DNA of 7,758 nt, from contig DYLB01000038.1 of NCBI GenBank assembly GCA_020722305.1, forward strand, positions 1 to 7,758, given 5' to 3'. Position numbers and translations under genes: made by a program. The DNA is from Anaerolinea thermophila. Its GTDB lineage: Bacteria; Chloroflexota; Anaerolineae; Anaerolineales; Villigracilaceae. This document shows, piece by piece, positions 1 to 5,694 of this stretch; position 1 is the stretch's first letter; every line of letters begins with the position of its first letter. Under the pieces are notes generated by a model. That model was not told the origin of the DNA. It made no database searches and saw nothing but the letters and a program-made list of their open reading frames with translations.

Positions 1-164
1 GGAATTAATTCCGCCCTACATCTGGCGGATCGCCACGCCAATTCCCAATGAACCGCATTTTTTTGTCTATCTTTGGCGTTGCGGGATGCCATCCCGCACC
101 ACGGTTTGCGATTTTTCCGAAATTGGCGAGGGTGCTGTACTATAGGAGTACCATGCGGCGATGA
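1..164. other. Non-coding leader region with small palindromes
   Basis: I see no credible gene here. The first 12 bases form a perfect palindrome (GGAATTAATTCC). TGGCG at 23-27 can pair with CGCCA at 31-35. TGCGGGAT at 80-87 pairs perfectly with ATCCCGCA at 91-98 across a 3-base loop. Neither hairpin is followed by a T-run on the plus strand, so neither looks like an intrinsic terminator. They may be repeat remnants or 5' structure for the next gene. A possible -10 (TACTAT, 138-143) overlaps the Shine-Dalgarno-like AGGAG at 144-148, and both cannot serve the same transcript. Confidence 0.5.
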
Positions 165-827
165 ATGAGCGAGCGCTCGGATGCGCCCGTCTACTATGGA
201 CGGATTAGCAGGGTCGTGGGTATCATTGTGGCGTTCACAGGAGTTTTTATGTCCCTCATGCAATACCTGCGCGATAGCTATCCTTACGACCCGCAGCGCA
301 AAATATTCACCATCGACGCCGCGGTGGATACTTATGACGAATTGTACAACTACCTCGACCCATCCCCCTCCCCCAGCCGGGACCTGGCCCCGGACGTGGT
401 CGAGTACCTGAACCAGTGCTCGGAGGAGATCCCGCTCAACTACGGCATCCGCATCGTCATACACATCCAGGAGGAGCCGCGCAAAGAAGACCGCGAGCGC
501 GAATGCCTGGCCAGCATCAAGACCTACTACCAGCACGAGACCATCCTGTCCCGCCTGGACGACCGGCAGACCCGCATCCGCTCGCTGCGTTACGTGGCCT
601 TCTCGCTCTTATGCCTGACCATCTACCTGCTGGCCAAACCCTGGGCCGGTCTCTCACTGGTTACCACGCTGCTACACGAGGCTTTCCTGGTCGGCGGGTG
701 GGTCTTCATGTGGGAGGCCGTCTCGATCAACTTCATCGAGACCGATCCGCCTCGGCTGGCGCGGCAACGCTTCAAGCGGCTGGTGGAAGCGCCGATCGAA
801 TTCACCTACGCCCACAAAACCGACTGA
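165..827 (+). CDS. Unrecognised membrane protein, about three helices
   Basis: This encodes 220 aa. I do not recognise the family with confidence. A hydrophobic helix lies near residues 17-35. A polar, charged domain follows at about 40-138, with a PSPSPS stretch near 66-71. Two more hydrophobic segments lie at about 142-158 and 163-187. The second ends in GGWVFMWEA and is followed by a basic, Arg-rich tail. A Gly-Trp-x-x-Met-Trp end after a helix loosely recalls small bacterial membrane proteins of unknown function. The start is uncertain. The only good Shine-Dalgarno (AGGAG, 144-148) is 16 bases from ATG 165 but 4 bases from ATG 153, which opens a three-codon frame ending TGA right against ATG 165. 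The next gene follows after 56 bases and has its own -10 box. Confidence 0.7.
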   Translation: MSERSDAPVYYGRISRVVGIIVAFTGVFMSLMQYLRDSYPYDPQRKIFTIDAAVDTYDELYNYLDPSPSPSRDLAPDVVEYLNQCSEEIPLNYGIRIVIHIQEEPRKEDRERECLASIKTYYQHETILSRLDDRQTRIRSLRYVAFSLLCLTIYLLAKPWAGLSLVTTLLHEAFLVGGWVFMWEAVSINFIETDPPRLARQRFKRLVEAPIEFTYAHKTD

Positions 828-837
828 TCGGTATGTG

Positions 838-871
838 TTCGGGTATAATGGCCCAGTCACCCATACCCGAA
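838..871 (+). promoter_or_regulatory. Candidate degV promoter inside a 9-bp inverted repeat
   Basis: A consensus -10 hexamer TATAAT lies at 844-849, 34 bases before the degV start. No convincing -35 is seen 16-18 bases upstream. The -10 overlaps one arm of a perfect 9-bp inverted repeat: TTCGGGTAT at 838-846 and ATACCCGAA at 863-871, with a 16-base spacer. If transcription starts about 7 bases after the -10, the left arm lies outside the mRNA. The dyad therefore fits a repressor or activator operator better than an RNA hairpin. No T-run follows, so it is not a terminator for the gene before it. Confidence 0.5.
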
Positions 872-883
872 AGAGAGAATAAA

Positions 884-1744
884 ATGAAAATCGTAACCGA
901 TTGCGCGGCCGACCTGCCCGCCGAAGAACGCGACGCCCTGGGCATCATCGAAGCGCCGCTCTATATCCAGTTCCCCGAAGGCGAGATCAACTCCGCCGAC
1001 ATCAGCGCCGACGACTTCTACAACCGGCTCGAGGCCATGCGTCCAGGAGTCCCCACCACCGCCCTGCCGTCTAGCGGGGTGTTCACCGAGCTTTACAACA
1101 AACTGGCCGAGACCAAAGACGTGCTCTCCATCCACATCTCGTCTGGGTTGAGCGGCACTTTCAATTCGGCCCTCATGGGCGCCGAACAGATCAAGGATAA
1201 GGTCGTGGATGTGTTCGACTCGATGACCCTCTCCGGCGGACAACGTTTCCAGGTCCTGGCGGCGGCCTGGGCCTCGAAAGCGGGCTGGACCATGGAGGCG
1301 ATCAAGGAACGATTGGCCGCCATCCGTGCCCAGACGGAGGTCATTTACACCCTCGAGACGCTCGAATACCTGGCCCGCGGCGGCCGCATCGGACGGGTCC
1401 AGGCCCTGGCGGGGTCGCTGCTCAAGCTCAAGCCGATCATCAACGTGGACCATGCCGACGGCAAGTACAGCACGGTCGGCAAGGGACGCACCATCCCCCA
1501 GGCGCTGACCACCATCACCGAACACCTGACGGCCAAATATGCCAACACCCCCGTCTGGGCCACCGTCCTGCACGGGCGGTTCGTCGAGGGGGCTGAGATG
1601 CTCACCCAAAAACTCCAGCAAAACCTCAACATCGCCAAACTGGAGGTCATGCGCATCTCGCCCGTCTTGGGCGTGCATACCGGCCCCGGCATCGTCGGCG
1701 CGGCGGTCATGCCGATGGAACTGATCGCCGACATTCCCAAATAA
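884..1744 (+). CDS. DegV family protein (fatty-acid-binding, FakB-like)
   Basis: This encodes 286 aa, the usual DegV length. In Gram-positive bacteria, members (FakB) hold a fatty acid for phosphorylation by the FakA kinase, so that exogenous fatty acids enter phospholipid synthesis. The visible family marks are an N-terminal MKIVTDCAADLP, the TTALPSS segment (58-64), the SSGLSGTFNSA loop (86-96), the YLARGGRIGR motif (162-171) followed by the helix leading to KLKPII, and GVHTGPG near the C terminus (263-269), whose His265 matches the ligand-head-group histidine of FakB. There is no signal peptide, so the protein is cytosolic. The chosen ATG lies 4 bases after a purine-rich AAGAGAGAA (871-879). 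The frame stays open far upstream, but that stretch overlaps the preceding gene and has no DegV similarity. No fakA-like DAK kinase gene is in the window. The strong terminator at 1763-1790 makes this a single-gene unit. Confidence 0.93.
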   Translation: MKIVTDCAADLPAEERDALGIIEAPLYIQFPEGEINSADISADDFYNRLEAMRPGVPTTALPSSGVFTELYNKLAETKDVLSIHISSGLSGTFNSALMGAEQIKDKVVDVFDSMTLSGGQRFQVLAAAWASKAGWTMEAIKERLAAIRAQTEVIYTLETLEYLARGGRIGRVQALAGSLLKLKPIINVDHADGKYSTVGKGRTIPQALTTITEHLTAKYANTPVWATVLHGRFVEGAEMLTQKLQQNLNIAKLEVMRISPVLGVHTGPGIVGAAVMPMELIADIPK

Positions 1745-1762
1745 CCCCAAAATTGGCCCTCG

Positions 1763-1790
1763 AAAAAAGCACCGGATTCGGTGCTTTTTT
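1763..1790 (+). terminator. Intrinsic terminator after degV
   Basis: The stem AAAAAAGCACCG (1763-1774) pairs perfectly with CGGTGCTTTTTT (1779-1790) around the loop GATT. The six T residues form the U-tract. It starts 18 bases after the degV stop. The A-run makes it symmetrical, so it could also work in the minus direction, although nothing is read that way here. Confidence 0.92.
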
Positions 1791-1891
1791 GTATAATTGT
1801 TAACGTCGTCATGATCGGGGAGGCTTTTTTGAAAACATCCCTTCCAGCCAATTCCGTTTTTCCTCGAAGCCGGGCAAGGTGAGGATCAGCC
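1791..1891 (+). promoter_or_regulatory. Leader of the small membrane-protein gene, with candidate -10
   Basis: TATAAT at 1792-1797 begins two bases after the terminator T-run and is the best -10 candidate for the next gene. I find no matching -35. An additional GGGGAGG lies at 1817-1823, followed 5 bases on by a TTG that opens a 17-codon frame ending at the TGA of 1880-1882. The downstream gene has its own Shine-Dalgarno (AAGGTGAGG, 1876-1884). The short frame may be a leader peptide or chance. Confidence 0.4.
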
Positions 1892-2290
1892 ATGCTATCC
1901 ATGTCTGACGCCCTGCTGCTTCTTGGGCTGGTTTACCTGACGATCATGTGGAGTAGCACCCTGCTGGCCTACCGGCGCAACCGGCTCTTGCCTGACGATG
2001 ACCCGCATAAACAGAAGTATTCACCCCTCTATATCGTTATAACCCCCGCAATTCCCGCAATCCTCATTCCTTTATTTATTTTCCTGCTCACGGTTTTCAG
2101 CATCCTGTTCGGGGTCTTCCTGGTCGTTTTCGCCACAGCCATGCTCATCTTCCGCCAAGTGACCCTGCTCAAGAAACTGATCGAAATTTTGGTAAAGATC
2201 GGCGATGCCCTGCTCAAGATCACCCGCCTCCTCCTCTGGCCGTTTTACTTCATCTTGAAGGCAATCTTCGCGCCGGAACAAGCGCCTTAA
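1892..2290 (+). CDS. Small unrecognised integral membrane protein
   Basis: This encodes 132 aa of unknown family. Predicted by eye: helix 1 at about residues 6-26; a short polar loop rich in Arg and Asp (RRNRLLPDDDPHK); a long hydrophobic stretch at about 46-88 that probably forms a two-helix hairpin; then an amphipathic or membrane-lying segment (about 92-128) with Lys spaced along it. A second ATG lies at codon 4. Either can use the Shine-Dalgarno AAGGTGAGG (1876-1884), and the first has the better spacing (7 bases). The gene stands alone between the degV terminator and a non-coding repeat region, so context gives no function. Codon use looks like the neighbouring genes. Confidence 0.75.
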   Translation: MLSMSDALLLLGLVYLTIMWSSTLLAYRRNRLLPDDDPHKQKYSPLYIVITPAIPAILIPLFIFLLTVFSILFGVFLVVFATAMLIFRQVTLLKKLIEILVKIGDALLKITRLLLWPFYFILKAIFAPEQAP

Positions 2291-2316
2291 CTTTAACGCG
2301 AATTATGCTAATTGGA

Positions 2317-2451
2317 TAGTCTCCCCGCTGGGAGCAGTTGCGAAAATCAGCCACGAATTTCACGAATTCACGCGAATTTTTCTTTCCTTTTTCGTGAAAA
2401 TTCGCGTAATTCGCGGCAAAAAAATTCCATCTGCTCTCAAGAGGGAGACTA
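2317..2451. repeat. MITE-like element with CGAATT repeats
   Basis: The outer arms 2317-2337 and 2431-2451 form an imperfect 21-bp inverted repeat: 17 Watson-Crick pairs, one G-T and three adjacent mismatches. Between them are direct units CACGAATT (2352-2359 and 2361-2368) and CACGCGAATT (2369-2378). An inverted counterpart with TTCGTG, AATTCGCG and AATTCGCGG follows at about 2391-2416, so the interior also folds on itself. It encodes no transposase. The nested symmetry, small size and intergenic position fit a miniature inverted-repeat element or another dispersed palindromic repeat. I see no clear target-site duplication. Confidence 0.55.
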
Positions 2452-2577
2452 CCTGCTACTTGGGCGAATTCCGCGAATATTTTCGAAGCATTGGCGAAAT
2501 GGGCGCCATCTGCGCTACAGCTGCACTTGTGCCAGGTGCAAGTGTTCGCGTTAAGAAGGTGACTATACCGCACTCGG

Positions 2578-2621
2578 TTGAGAATTGCGCTTTTTTGAGC
2601 GGTGGAAAGCGCAATTCTCAA
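2578..2621. repeat. Perfect 16-bp inverted repeat (hairpin)
   Basis: TTGAGAATTGCGCTTT (2578-2593) is the exact reverse complement of 2606-2621, with a 12-base loop. It lies 14 bases past the stop codon of the minus-strand operon and is the natural candidate for its 3' end. Neither side has a T-run, so it is not a canonical intrinsic terminator. It may be an mRNA-stabilising 3' hairpin, a Rho-assisted end or a mobile palindrome. Confidence 0.7.
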
Positions 2622-2635
2622 ACGTGGGTATTATA

Positions 2636-3091
2636 TCAGTGCGCTTTGCGCCGGTAGGGGACCATCAACAGGAACCCCACCAGGATGATCAACATTCCGA
2701 TCTCCACACCCCGCGCCTGCCAGGGGCCGAAATGCGGCACGCCCGGCAGCGGGTGCGAACCCATCCCAAAGATATCCGCCATCCCGGCGAACACGGCGAT
2801 CACGTACCCGGTGCTGACCAGCCGCAGGCCGAAATCGGCGGCAATGCTGCGCTCGCCTCCGGCCCACAGGGAGGCCAGGCTGATGTACCCGCCCACGCAG
2901 ATCACCGCCAGCCCGACCAGGAAGACCGCAATCTGCACGAAACCGACCACCGCGCTGCGGTCCAGGCTGAACCACTCCGGCTTGGCGCCCAGGATCAGGA
3001 GCAGCAGGCCGATGAATGTCAAAACGACCCCTGTCCTGATCCGGGCCGCCGAAGGGATGGTTCCATTGGAAGTTTGCAGGCCTGCCGTCAT
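2636..3091 (-). CDS. Four-helix membrane protein, unrecognised
   Basis: This encodes 151 aa of unknown family. A short polar N terminus leads into hydrophobic segments at about residues 19-36, 47-76, 90-108 and 128-145, and the chain ends in a basic YRRKAH. A glycine- and proline-rich loop (about 109-125) joins helices 3 and 4. The start chosen is the ATG whose A is the last base of the dipeptidase stop (TGATG), a usual sign of translational coupling. A start 11 codons upstream is open but would run into the dipeptidase. It is the last gene of the S1-dipeptidase strand and is followed by the 16-bp hairpin. The name of the family and any link to peptide turnover are unknown. Confidence 0.72.
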   Translation of the reverse strand: MTAGLQTSNGTIPSAARIRTGVVLTFIGLLLLILGAKPEWFSLDRSAVVGFVQIAVFLVGLAVICVGGYISLASLWAGGERSIAADFGLRLVSTGYVIAVFAGMADIFGMGSHPLPGVPHFGPWQARGVEIGMLIILVGFLLMVPYRRKAH

Positions 3092-4182
3092 CAAGGGAGA
3101 GCCTCTCGTAAAAGCCTGAGCCAATTCCCGCCCAGGATCGCTTCGATGTCCATGGATGAGTAACCTCTTTCGGCCAGCAGCGGGCCAAGCTTTTGCAAAT
3201 CGGCGATGGTATCTATCTCAGACGGCGTGCTGGCCCAGCCAAAACCGCCGTCGAAATCAGTGCCCAGGCCCGCGTGTCGCGCATCCCCGGCCATCTGGCA
3301 AATGTGGTCAATGTGGGCGGCCAGGTGCGCCAAGCTGACCGCCTGCTTGCCCTCGGCGGCCGTCCAGCCGGGTTTCAGGAACTTGTTGTACGGCACCACG
3401 CCGATCACGCCGTCTCTTTCCAGAATACCGGCAATGACCTCATCCGTCAAGTGACGATTACTATACGATCCTTTCAGGAGCGCCAGAGCGTTGGCGTGGC
3501 TGGCCGCGACCGGGCCGGGGTAAAGGTCCAGCGCCTGGCGGGCGGATAACACGTCCATGTGGCTCAGGTCGAGGATCAGGTTGAAGCCAGCCATGGCCTC
3601 GAGGAGTTCGCGTCCGTCGTCGGTCAGGGGACCCGGTTCACGCGTCCCGCCGCAGAAACGCGTCCCAGCCCAGGCCGGGCCGATCATCCGCACCCCGCTT
3701 TCGACCCAGGTGGGCAGCTCGTCGATTCGACGGATGCCCTCCGCCCCCTCCATCAGCACCACGAATCCCACCGGACGCCCGGCCTGCTCCGCTCCGAGCG
3801 GCCGCTCCCAGGCGGACAGGGTCTCGCGCAAGTCCGCCCCGTTGGCGATCAAGCGGAACTTGTCCGGGTGCTGGTCACAGAGACGGTGGTAGGCGTCCAG
3901 TTGCGCCCGGTACAGGCGGTGGGCCTGCTCGAAATCGGCGTAGACTTGCGAATCCCAATCGCCTTCGCTGTGGCGCAGCGGCGCGGCGAACAGGGTGGAA
4001 AAGACGACCGCCATCTGGCCCTGCTGGTAATCCGGCCAGCCGAGCAGCGAGTCGCCGTTGTGTTCCACGTTCGGGCCGCCGCGTTCGATCCGGCGGGTCT
4101 CGGCTGCCGAACGGGTGTAATCCCGCCCGAGGGCGAGCATGTTCCAGGCAATATCCTGATGTGAATCAACGAGGAGGGGCAT
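3091..4182 (-). CDS. Membrane dipeptidase, peptidase family M19
   Basis: This encodes 363 aa, normal for bacterial M19 (renal dipeptidase-like) enzymes. These use a two-zinc centre in a TIM barrel of the amidohydrolase type to cleave dipeptides, often including D-residues. Visible ligands: His8 and Asp10 in VDSHQD; the bridging Glu145 in LMEGAEG; His208 in DLSHMD; His229 in ASHAN; Arg243 in SNRHLTDE for substrate binding; and Asp309 in GLGTDFDG. The family's C-terminal GGNWLRLL is also present. No signal peptide or lipobox is seen, so it is probably cytosolic despite the family name. The start has no Shine-Dalgarno and lies 12 bases past the stem of the S1 terminator, so expression probably depends on read-through or a nearly leaderless message. 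It is overlapped by the next gene (TGATG). Confidence 0.92.
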   Translation of the reverse strand: MPLLVDSHQDIAWNMLALGRDYTRSAAETRRIERGGPNVEHNGDSLLGWPDYQQGQMAVVFSTLFAAPLRHSEGDWDSQVYADFEQAHRLYRAQLDAYHRLCDQHPDKFRLIANGADLRETLSAWERPLGAEQAGRPVGFVVLMEGAEGIRRIDELPTWVESGVRMIGPAWAGTRFCGGTREPGPLTDDGRELLEAMAGFNLILDLSHMDVLSARQALDLYPGPVAASHANALALLKGSYSNRHLTDEVIAGILERDGVIGVVPYNKFLKPGWTAAEGKQAVSLAHLAAHIDHICQMAGDARHAGLGTDFDGGFGWASTPSEIDTIADLQKLGPLLAERGYSSMDIEAILGGNWLRLLREALP

Positions 4183-4220
4183 AAGAATTAAATAGAGAGC
4201 GCACCAGACGGTGCGCTCTC
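4183..4220 (-). terminator. Intrinsic terminator of the S1 gene, abutting the dipeptidase start
   Basis: GAGAGCGCACC (4195-4205) and GGTGCGCTCTC (4210-4220) form a perfect 11-bp, GC-rich stem with a 4-base loop. In the minus direction the stem is followed by the T-rich TATTTAATTCTT, which ends at the dipeptidase ATG. It begins 10 bases after the S1 stop codon. The tail is interrupted by A residues, so some read-through is plausible. Confidence 0.8.
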
Positions 4221-4230
4221 CGTAACCGTT

Positions 4231-5544
4231 CTATTCTTCGGTCTCTTCGGTCGTTTCGCTGGTGGAGTCTTGCGCGGCTTCTTCAGCCGGTTCTTCAGCC
4301 GGTTCGGGTGCGTTATCCTGTCCGAAATCCAGTTCCTTGGCAAGGGCTTTCATGTCCTTGTCAGCGTAGGCCGGGGAGTCCACCTTGCGCAGGCTCAAAC
4401 CGATGCGGCGCTGGTCGGGATCGATGCGCACGATGCGCAGGGTCACTTTTTCGCCGTCACGCAGCACTTCACGCGGATGCTCGATTCGGCTTTCGCTGAT
4501 CTCGGAGATGTGGATCAGGCCTTCGACATCGTTGGCCAGGCGGGCGAAAGCGCCGAACTTGGTCAGGCGGGTGATGGTGCCTTCGACCAGTTGGCCGACC
4601 TGGAAGGCGCTGATGCGGGCGCGCCAGGGATCGTCCTGCAACTGGCGGATGGACAGCCCGATGCGGCGTTTCTCGCGTTCGATGTTGATGACCTTGACCT
4701 TGACTTCCTGCCCTACTTCGAGGATTTCGCTGGGGTGATGGACACGGTCCCAGGAAAGCTCGGAGAGATGCACCAGGCCGTCGGCGCCATTGACGTTTAC
4801 GAAAGCCCCGAAGTCGGCCAGGCTGGTAACGCGGCCGGAGTAAATGCCGCCTTCCTTGAGTTCGTCAATCACCCGTTCCTTGAGCGCGGCGCGGGATTCG
4901 CTGCCCGCGGCCCGTTCGGAAAGGATCAGGCGGCGGCGTTCGCGGTCCACCTCGATGACGCGCACCGCAATCGGCTCGCCGATCATCTTGGCCCAGCGCT
5001 GGTCGGGGGTATCGCCTACGGCCATGCTGCGGCGCAGCGCGCTGACTTGGGAGGCCGGGACGAAGCCGCGCAGCCCGTGGACCGGGACGATCAGGCCGCC
5101 CTTGTTGAACCCGTCCACAATGCCTTCGTAGATTTCGTCGTGCTGGAGCATCGACTCGACCGAATCCCAGCCTATTTGTTCCTGGGCGCGGGTGTAAGAG
5201 ACGATGACGTTGCCGTTCTGGTCTTCAGGGTTGACGATGTAGACCGGGATCTGTTGGCCCACTTCGAAGGCGGCGCGTTCTTTCTCTGAAATCTGTTCCA
5301 GCTCGCGGCCGGTCAGCACCCCTTCCGATTTGGCGCCAATACTGACGAGGATCTGGGAAGGGCTGATACTGGCAATCGTCCCCGTACGGATTTCGCCGCT
5401 TTGCGGGAAATCCAAGGCAAGGCCGCCCTCCTCTTCGAGGAGGCTTTCCATGGAAGGCATGGCGGGTTGTGGGGATTCGTTTTCGGCGAGCGGGGTGCCC
5501 TCGAGCGTTCCCTCCTTCCCGATTTGGGCATCATTCTGTTCCAT
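4231..5544 (-). CDS. rpsA: S1-domain RNA-binding protein (30S ribosomal protein S1-like)
   Basis: This encodes 437 aa with four S1 (OB-fold) repeats at about residues 50-119, 137-212, 232-303 and 317-388. Repeats 3 and 4 are the best conserved, with DFGAFVNVNGADGLVHLSE and KFGAFARLANDVEGLIHISE, each closed by an R-RIGLS strand. Ribosomal S1 recruits mRNA to the 30S subunit. Four-repeat forms occur outside Proteobacteria, where six are usual. An acidic N-terminal extension (1-48) and an Ala/Glu-rich acidic tail (about 412-437, with a repeated AEEP) flank the folded part. I chose the ATG at 5544: the S1-type sequence and acidic lead begin there, the promoter at 5582-5610 lies just outside it, and a GGAG lies 12 bases upstream. 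The longer open frame to 5691 would contain that promoter. The gene symbol is by family similarity; a general S1 RNA-binding protein is the alternative. Confidence 0.88.
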   Translation of the reverse strand: MEQNDAQIGKEGTLEGTPLAENESPQPAMPSMESLLEEEGGLALDFPQSGEIRTGTIASISPSQILVSIGAKSEGVLTGRELEQISEKERAAFEVGQQIPVYIVNPEDQNGNVIVSYTRAQEQIGWDSVESMLQHDEIYEGIVDGFNKGGLIVPVHGLRGFVPASQVSALRRSMAVGDTPDQRWAKMIGEPIAVRVIEVDRERRRLILSERAAGSESRAALKERVIDELKEGGIYSGRVTSLADFGAFVNVNGADGLVHLSELSWDRVHHPSEILEVGQEVKVKVINIEREKRRIGLSIRQLQDDPWRARISAFQVGQLVEGTITRLTKFGAFARLANDVEGLIHISEISESRIEHPREVLRDGEKVTLRIVRIDPDQRRIGLSLRKVDSPAYADKDMKALAKELDFGQDNAPEPAEEPAEEAAQDSTSETTEETEE

Positions 5545-5581
5545 AAGGTGGTTAAACTCCGATTTGAAAAAGATAAGCGGG

Positions 5582-5610
5582 ATTATAAAGGTAAAAACAA
5601 TCCTTGACAA
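5582..5610 (-). promoter_or_regulatory. Sigma-70-type promoter of the S1 gene
   Basis: On the minus strand, TTGTCA (5610-5605) is followed by exactly 17 bases and then TATAAT (5587-5582). This is a near-consensus housekeeping promoter. Predicted transcription would begin near 5575, leaving a leader of about 30 bases before the S1 start codon. It probably also supplies the dipeptidase and membrane-protein genes by read-through. Confidence 0.82.
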
Positions 5611-5666
5611 CCCTTGTTCTGATTTGGCGCTTTCCATATTCAAATAGTCCAGTCTAAATCTTGCAG

Positions 5667-5686
5667 TATAATTTCCTACCGAGGAA
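5667..5686 (+). promoter_or_regulatory. -10 box and Shine-Dalgarno of the chelatase gene
   Basis: TATAAT lies at 5667-5672, 22 bases before the start codon, and the Shine-Dalgarno GAGGAA lies at 5681-5686, 8 bases before it. No good -35 is seen at 16-18 bases. With a start point near 5679, the leader would be only about 15 bases. It is divergent from the S1 promoter within the same 150-bp region. Confidence 0.6.
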
Positions 5687-5694
5687 CCCAATCC

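Larger units (their letters stand above)
2291..2635. other. Gene-free region with repeats
   Basis: This holds 345 bases between the convergent 3' ends of the plus-strand small membrane-protein gene and the minus-strand operon. I see no credible gene: the short open frames are built from the repeats or overlap the gene before it. It contains a MITE-like element (2317-2451), further CGAATT-like units at about 2464-2480, a short hairpin CACTTG/CAAGTG (2524-2529 with 2539-2544), and a perfect 16-bp inverted repeat (2578-2621). It is clearly richer in A+T than the flanking genes. Confidence 0.75.

Noticed and set aside
80..98. Hairpin TGCGGGAT/ATCCCGCA as a terminator of an upstream gene
   Set aside because: No T-run follows on the plus strand and no gene end is visible before it in the window.
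416..883. N-terminal extension of DegV back to 416
   Set aside because: It overlaps the preceding membrane-protein gene in another frame, has low-complexity Pro/Arg/His-rich content, and DegV similarity begins exactly at ATG 884 with its own ribosome-binding site.
2350..2480. CRISPR array suggested by the repeated CACGAATT units
   Set aside because: Units are 8-10 bases, nearly contiguous, variable and inverted. There are no regular spacers and no cas genes.
2250..2621. Minus-strand 123-codon frame through the repeat region
   Set aside because: It overlaps the end of the small membrane-protein gene and is made of the MITE-like repeat. No protein-like composition or ribosome-binding site is seen.
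2585..3163. Plus-strand frames opposite the four-helix protein
   Set aside because: They are His/Gln/Pro-rich shadow translations. The minus frame is hydrophobic in four helices and coupled by TGATG to the dipeptidase.
4270..5289. Long plus-strand frame opposite the S1 gene (339 codons)
   Set aside because: It is a mirror of the S1 coding frame in GC-rich DNA, rich in Ala, Asp and Val, with no family motif. The minus frame has four clear S1 repeats.
5545..5691. S1 protein starting at 5691 with a hydrophobic N terminus
   Set aside because: The extension would include the near-consensus S1 promoter and overlaps the start of the divergent gene. The acidic, S1-like chain starts at 5544.
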